Below, piece after piece: positions 7,351-10,307 of a stretch of 10,307 nt of DNA. Every line of letters begins with the position of its first letter. Position 1 is the stretch's first letter. The stretch is taken from NCBI GenBank assembly GCA_964558295.1, contig CAZLDQ010000204.1, positions 1 to 10,307 of the forward strand, in the 5' to 3' direction. Position numbers and translations under genes: made by a program. The notes beneath the pieces were generated by a model, which did no database searches, was not told the DNA's origin, and saw only the letters and a list, made by a program, of their open reading frames with translations. The stretch is from JBDKTH01 sp964558295 (GTDB lineage Bacteria; Planctomycetota; Planctomycetia; Pirellulales; Thermoguttaceae).

Positions 7351-8318
7351 GCCAGTTCCTCCGGTCCGTCCGCCGCGCGTGTCGGAACGCTTGCCACGTC
7401 GTCCGACTTTGACACGCAGACGACTCGTGGGTGTTTTGGAAACGAGAAGACGCCTTGCGGACTAGCCCGGCGTTGTTCGGCCAAGAAACCCTGTCCCATT
7501 ACCAACGTAGCGATACCGGCGGCCCCGCCGATCAAAAGACAAACTGCAGCCAGATGAGGCCAGACGGCCACCACCACGGCTAACGGCAGAATCATGGCGA
7601 AGCACCCTCCCGCCAGGAGCATGAAGAGCTTGATCGGATTGAAGACCACAATGGCCATGGTCAGGATTTGGGCGGCCCGAAGGGTGTCGCGGAAATACCG
7701 GACCTTGCTGGCGCCAACTCGCCGGAAATAGGGGACCGGCCGGAACGCCACGAAATGGTGCGTCAACAGGGCGATGACGGTAATCGTCGTGCTGAAAGAA
7801 AACCCTCCGCAGATCACCGGGGCGTAGGTGTCGACCAGCTCACGTCGAAAGACACGCAAGCCGCTGTTGATGTCGGGAATCCGCGTCCCGGTTGTGAATT
7901 CGGCAAGCAGTTTGAAGAAGAACCGGGCCAGGGCCTTCATCGGGTGTCCGCGATAGTGCTTCCCTTGCCGGGCCCCGATGAGCATATCCAGCCCACGCTG
8001 TTCCAACTCATCGACCATCGACGGCAACTCGTCGATCGGATAGGTGCCGTCGGCATCGGTGGTGGCGATGAGTGGATGATGAGCATGCCGGACACCCGTC
8101 ATGATGGCGTTGCCGTAGCCGATGTTGCGCGGGTGACGCAAGACCACGGCTCCGGCCTGCTCGGCCTCGAGTGCCGTCTGATCGCTGGAGCCGTCGTCGA
8201 CGACGATGACCTCGCACTCGCGCTCGGTGGCGGCAAAGACGGCCTTCACCCGCGCGACCGTTTCACCCACGGCACCTGCCTCGTTGTAAGCGGGGATGAC
8301 GACACTGACGCCGCTCAT
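7347..8318 (-). CDS. Family 2 glycosyltransferase, DPM1/GtrB-like, with C-terminal membrane helices
   Basis: A 323-residue GT-A glycosyltransferase of family 2, similar to polyprenyl/dolichyl-phosphate sugar transferases (DPM1, GtrB, ArnC types). These load a sugar from a nucleotide donor onto a lipid phosphate at the inner face of the membrane. The N-terminus has VVIPAYNEAG (6-15), then VIVVDDGSSDQT (37-48) with the donor-binding Asp41-Asp42, and TTDADGTYP (86-94), where Asp88 and Asp90 form the metal-binding DxD. INSGLRVFRREL (150-161) is the acceptor-side motif. Two hydrophobic helices at about 217-245 and 247-275 would anchor it, followed by a polar tail of about 45 residues. Donor sugar unknown. 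ATG 8318 is chosen because AGGAAAG lies six bases upstream and it begins the conserved domain; an in-frame extension to 8393 is not conserved-looking. It is the first gene of the minus-strand cluster and overlaps the methyltransferase by four bases. A broken relative of its 5' end lies 225 bases upstream. Confidence 0.93.
   Translation of the reverse strand: MSGVSVVIPAYNEAGAVGETVARVKAVFAATERECEVIVVDDGSSDQTALEAEQAGAVVLRHPRNIGYGNAIMTGVRHAHHPLIATTDADGTYPIDELPSMVDELEQRGLDMLIGARQGKHYRGHPMKALARFFFKLLAEFTTGTRIPDINSGLRVFRRELVDTYAPVICGGFSFSTTITVIALLTHHFVAFRPVPYFRRVGASKVRYFRDTLRAAQILTMAIVVFNPIKLFMLLAGGCFAMILPLAVVVAVWPHLAAVCLLIGGAAGIATLVMGQGFLAEQRRASPQGVFSFPKHPRVVCVSKSDDVASVPTRAADGPEELA
7357..7362 (-). 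promoter_or_regulatory. Strong Shine-Dalgarno site for the TTG-start methyltransferase
   Basis: GGAGGA on the minus strand lies six bases before TTG 7350, inside the last codons of the upstream glycosyltransferase gene. It is the strongest ribosome-binding site in this operon and supports the rare TTG start, although the encoded Glu-Glu is also needed by the overlapping frame. Confidence 0.5.
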
Positions 8319-8362
8319 ACGTTTCTTTCCTGGCGAGGATTGAGTTGCGTAGTTGCGATGAG

Positions 8363-8379
8363 GCCACCGGTTTGGTGGC
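8363..8379. other. Perfect 6-bp hairpin upstream of the GT2 start
   Basis: GCCACC at 8363-8368 and GGTGGC at 8374-8379 form a perfect six-pair stem around a five-base loop. It sits about 45 bases before the glycosyltransferase ATG at 8318, within the likely leader. No T-run follows on either strand, so it is not a normal terminator. Function, if any, unknown. Confidence 0.3.
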
Positions 8380-8472
8380 GTCCGCAGTCCCACTGGATCC
8401 GTGGCGGTGGTACCGTTCGAGGTTGGCGAAGCCGGCGGCCGCCAAGAGCTTCTCCCTCTCTCCCTTTCGTCG

Positions 8473-8543
8473 GACGCGCGTCACCGTCTCCCCAAGCCAC
8501 CCGCCTCCTGGTGAGCCGGAATGACGATACTGCCTCCACTCAT
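8473..8543 (-). pseudogene. Frameshifted 5' remnant of a second family 2 glycosyltransferase
   Basis: Read on the minus strand from ATG 8543, the first codons give MSGGSIVIPAHQEAGGL, against MSGVSVVIPAYNEAGAV in the intact gene at 8318. A one-base deletion near 8490-8493 then shifts the frame, and the match resumes as GETVTRV against GETVARV. By hand count 54 of 72 alignment columns match, and 17 of 24 amino acids once the frame is corrected; 10 of the 17 base changes are at third codon positions. Without correction the frame stops at TGA 8481-8483 after 20 codons. A GAGGGA ribosome-binding site remains six bases before the ATG. Past 8473 homology is lost, apart from a doubtful HGSSG match near 8400. 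It looks like the leftover start of a tandem paralogue, broken by frameshift and deletion. It could instead be translated as a 20-residue leader peptide, which I think less likely. Confidence 0.7.
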
Positions 8544-8580
8544 GGGGCATCCCTCGGATGGTGTTCGGCGTGCATTCAAG

Positions 8581-8599
8581 GAGGGGTATCGATCCCCTC
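8581..8599. other. GC-rich hairpin in the divergent region
   Basis: GAGGGG at 8581-8586 pairs with CCCCTC at 8594-8599 around the seven bases TATCGAT, of which ATCGAT is itself a palindrome. There is no T-run on either side. It lies just upstream of the remnant's ribosome-binding site on the minus strand. It could be an operator-like site or a chance structure. Confidence 0.3.
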
Positions 8600-8631
8600 T
8601 GTCGGACTCAACGACGCCGGGAGGATTGCGT

Positions 8632-8661
8632 GCTATAGTGGTCTTTGCGTTGCCAGGTCAC
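8632..8661 (-). promoter_or_regulatory. Weak sigma70-like promoter candidate for the minus-strand operon
   Basis: On the minus strand GTGACC (8656-8661) and TATAGC (8632-8637) are separated by 18 bases, each matching four of six consensus positions. The same TATA core reads TATAGT (8634-8639) on the plus strand and could serve the DUF1080 gene, but without a recognisable -35 box. Planctomycete promoters are poorly matched by this consensus, so this is only a candidate. Confidence 0.2.
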
Positions 8662-8725
8662 GGTCGCCTCGGCTGCCAAAGTCTGACGTACCACTCTGAT
8701 TCTACCACACAATGAGGGTCCTCCG

Positions 8726-9415
8726 ATGAAGAAGATGCTTCTGCTGCTGGCGGTTTGTTTTGGTTTTACGGCTTTGGCCTGTGCCGACGAGACCATCCCC
8801 CCCAAGAACCATCCGGATTCGGCCGCCTGGGAAAACCTGTTTGCCCCGGACTTGTCCAATACGATCCGTCCGGAGGGCGTCTGGTCGGTTACCGATGGCG
8901 TGCTCACGGCCAGCGAGGACAAGTGCATCTGGACTGAGAAGCAGTACGAGAACTTCATCGTCGACCTGGAGTTCAAGACGGCCGAAGGAACCAACAGCGG
9001 TGTGATTGTCTATTGTAGTGACGTGAATGACTGGATCCCCAATTCTGTGGAAATTCAGATCGCCGATGACTTTTCGCCCAAATGGGCCCAGAGCGAGAAG
9101 ACCTGGCAGTGTGCGGCCATTTTCGGCCACCTGGCCCCGACCAAGTCGGCCGTGAAGAAGGCGGGCGAGTGGAACCGGATGACGATCACCTGTCAGGGGC
9201 CGATGATCTATGTGCTGCTCAACGGCGAGGCGGTCACGACGATGGACATGACCAAGTGGACCTCGGCCACGACGAACCCCGACGGCAGCTCGATTCCCAA
9301 GTGGCTCAGCAAGCCGTTTGCCACATTGCCGACCAAGGGGCACATCGGCCTGCAAGGCAAGCACGCCGGCGCGCCGATCTACTTCCGCAACCTGAAGATC
9401 AAGTCGCTTGATTAG
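8726..9415 (+). CDS. Secreted DUF1080 (3-keto-disaccharide hydrolase-type) protein
   Basis: A 229-residue exported protein with one DUF1080 domain (PF06439), a concanavalin-like beta-sandwich. The family is named for 3-keto-disaccharide hydrolases and is linked to carbohydrate breakdown, but most members, including this one, have no proven activity. Residues 1-20 are a clear signal peptide: Lys2-Lys3, a hydrophobic core, and Ala-Cys-Ala before Asp21 as a signal peptidase I site. Cys19 lacks a good lipobox. The domain runs from about 34 to the end: WENLF (35-39), a VWSVTDGVLTAS strand pair (52-63), the NSGVIVYCSD segment (90-99), SVEIQI (107-112), GEWNRMTI (147-154), LLNGEAV (164-170) and a closing GHIGLQGKHAGAPIYFRNLK (205-224), the usual end of the fold. 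GAGG eight bases before ATG 8726 supports the start. Transcribed away from the glycan operon, it converges with a histidine kinase gene and overlaps its end by four bases. Confidence 0.93.
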   Translation: MKKMLLLLAVCFGFTALACADETIPPKNHPDSAAWENLFAPDLSNTIRPEGVWSVTDGVLTASEDKCIWTEKQYENFIVDLEFKTAEGTNSGVIVYCSDVNDWIPNSVEIQIADDFSPKWAQSEKTWQCAAIFGHLAPTKSAVKKAGEWNRMTITCQGPMIYVLLNGEAVTTMDMTKWTSATTNPDGSSIPKWLSKPFATLPTKGHIGLQGKHAGAPIYFRNLKIKSLD

Positions 9416-10307
9416 GCGGCTTGGGACCCCCGCAGCGGAACTCGCAGCGTGACGCGGGTTCCCCGATTGGGGACGCTATCGATTTCCATCTGGCCGCCGA
9501 GCAATTCCACCCGCTCGCGAATGCTGAACAGGCCGAAGCTGTTGCTTCGGGCCTGGGTCGGATCGAAGCCCACCCCATGGTCGACGACCTGAAGTTCGAT
9601 CAGGTCGTCGACTTGGGACAAATGCACGTGGGCCTTCTGGACCTGGGCGTCCTTGGCCACGTTCGTCAACAGTTCGTTGGCGACCTCAAACAGGAACGAA
9701 CGCAGATCCTCGGAGGCCGGATTGACCGCATGATCGGCTTGGAGTTCGACCGTCAAGTTGAACTTCTCCCCGGCTTGCCGTCCGAGCCATTCGAGCGCCG
9801 GTGCCAGCCCTAATTCATGGAGCACGGGGGGACGTAGTTCCACGGTCAGCGAACGGGAGATGCCAATCGCTTGGTCCAGCGAATCCAAGGCCTGACGGAC
9901 CGCCTCGGGGGAGGACTTGTCGCGAAACCGCTGGATGCTGTACTTCGTCGCCGCCAAGAGCTGCTGGAAGTTCTCGTGGAGCACGTAGGCGATCCGCCGC
10001 CGTTCCCGCTGTTCGGCGGCGATCAGCTGATGGGCCAAGGCGCGGAGCTGGTCGCTCCGTTGGGCCAGCGTCTCGTTGGCCGTGGCCAATTCGGCCGTGC
10101 GTTCGTCGACTAACTCTTCGAGGTGGTCGCGGTGTTTGCGCAATTCCGCTTCCGCCCGCTTGCGCTCGGTGATGTCAATGAAGCTTGCTCGTACCAGGTG
10201 CTGCTCGGCAGCGGGAAAGCGGACCACGCGAACCTCACAGTGTAGCGGATTGCCCTGACGCGGTTGCACGATCCGTTCACAAATCACTTCGGCGCCCGCC
10301 AGCGCCT
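9412..10307 (-). CDS. Sensor histidine kinase, NarL type (HisKA_3), N-terminus cut by window edge
   Basis: The C-terminal 297 or so residues of a two-component sensor kinase; the frame is open to the window end, so the true start and any earlier sensor domains lie outside. Numbered from the internal GTG at 10287, residues 1-40 are the end of a PAS domain with a PAC motif (FIDITERKRAEAEL, 36-49). A charged coiled-coil linker (about 43-90) follows. The dimerisation/phosphoacceptor segment is EQRERRRIAYVLHENFQQLL (92-111), with His104 as the likely phosphorylated residue, then ELRPPVLHELGL (150-161). The HATPase domain has NELLTNVAKDA (204-214), G1 box DHGVGF (236-241) and FGLFSIRERVELLGG (251-265). 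Two departures from the common HisKA_3 pattern are Glu105 in place of Asp after the histidine, and Asp213 where the N-box usually has His. It would pair with a NarL/FixJ-type regulator not seen here. Its stop overlaps that of the DUF1080 gene. Confidence 0.92.
   Translation of the reverse strand, partial: ALAGAEVICERIVQPRQGNPLHCEVRVVRFPAAEQHLVRASFIDITERKRAEAELRKHRDHLEELVDERTAELATANETLAQRSDQLRALAHQLIAAEQRERRRIAYVLHENFQQLLAATKYSIQRFRDKSSPEAVRQALDSLDQAIGISRSLTVELRPPVLHELGLAPALEWLGRQAGEKFNLTVELQADHAVNPASEDLRSFLFEVANELLTNVAKDAQVQKAHVHLSQVDDLIELQVVDHGVGFDPTQARSNSFGLFSIRERVELLGGQMEIDSVPNRGTRVTLRVPLRGSQAA

Larger units (their letters stand above)
8319..8725. other. Divergent intergenic region with a gene remnant and hairpins
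   Basis: About 400 bases separate the minus-strand glycosyltransferase operon from the plus-strand DUF1080 gene. I find no intact gene. The minus strand carries a broken glycosyltransferase 5' end (8473-8543). The stretch between that remnant and the intact gene start has no clear coding identity: its one open frame reads on into the wrong frame of the intact gene. Two short hairpins (8363-8379 and 8581-8599) and a weak -10-like TATA element near 8632-8639 are the only other structures seen. Confidence 0.6.

Noticed and set aside
8319..8393. 25-residue in-frame N-terminal extension of the glycosyltransferase
   Set aside because: The conserved domain begins immediately at ATG 8318, which has a good ribosome-binding site; the extension is Pro/Arg/Asn-rich and contains the leader hairpin.
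8380..8472. Continuation of glycosyltransferase homology beyond the remnant, including an HGSSG match to the DDGSS motif
   Set aside because: Only about a dozen bases around 8391-8403 match, the spacing differs and the residues between do not align. It may be real residue of the paralogue but cannot be told from chance by eye.
7668..8699. 343-codon open frame on the plus strand
   Set aside because: It lies opposite the family 2 glycosyltransferase and runs through the remnant region. Its translation has no domain or signal features, and the minus-strand gene explains the coding bias.

Overview
The window is GC-rich and densely coded. It looks like a chromosomal segment of a Planctomycetota bacterium, perhaps Pirellulales-like. 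The best pointers are a secreted DUF1080 (3-keto-disaccharide hydrolase-type) protein, a family heavily expanded in planctomycetes, a bacterial OPT transporter, and genes with weak or absent Shine-Dalgarno sites mixed with a few good ones. This taxonomic call is inference; there is no rRNA or other marker gene here. I see no tRNA, rRNA, CRISPR array, insertion sequence or phage gene.

Layout. On the plus strand at the left are a 58-aa putative lipoprotein (151-327), a classical SDR oxidoreductase (421-1167) and a large OPT-family transporter (1286-3247). They face a four-gene minus-strand block spanning 8318 down to 3296. In transcription order this block is a family-2 glycosyltransferase with C-terminal membrane segments (7347-8318), a class I SAM methyltransferase (6595-7350, apparently starting at TTG and overlapping the stop of the gene before it), a glutamine-dependent asparagine synthetase-type amidotransferase (4686-6578), and a polytopic membrane protein resembling GT-C glycosyltransferases (3296-4669). 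Junctions are a 4-base overlap and gaps of 16 and 16 bases, so this is very probably one operon. The combination suggests assembly or modification of a lipid-linked or surface glycan; the product cannot be read from sequence.

The roughly 400-base divergent region 8319-8725 has no intact gene but is not empty. It carries a broken 5' end of a second family-2 glycosyltransferase (8473-8543): its own ribosome-binding site, an ATG, and about 24 codons matching the start of the intact downstream gene at about 75% of bases, interrupted by a one-base deletion. Two hairpins and a weak promoter-like element lie in the same region.

To the right are the secreted DUF1080 protein (8726-9415, plus) and, converging on it with a 4-base tail-to-tail overlap, the C-terminal part of a PAS-containing NarL-type sensor histidine kinase (9412-10307, minus) cut by the window edge.

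Most of the window is conventional gene content. The strongest unexplained signal is the glycosyltransferase remnant; the most interesting functional question is what the four-gene operon makes.
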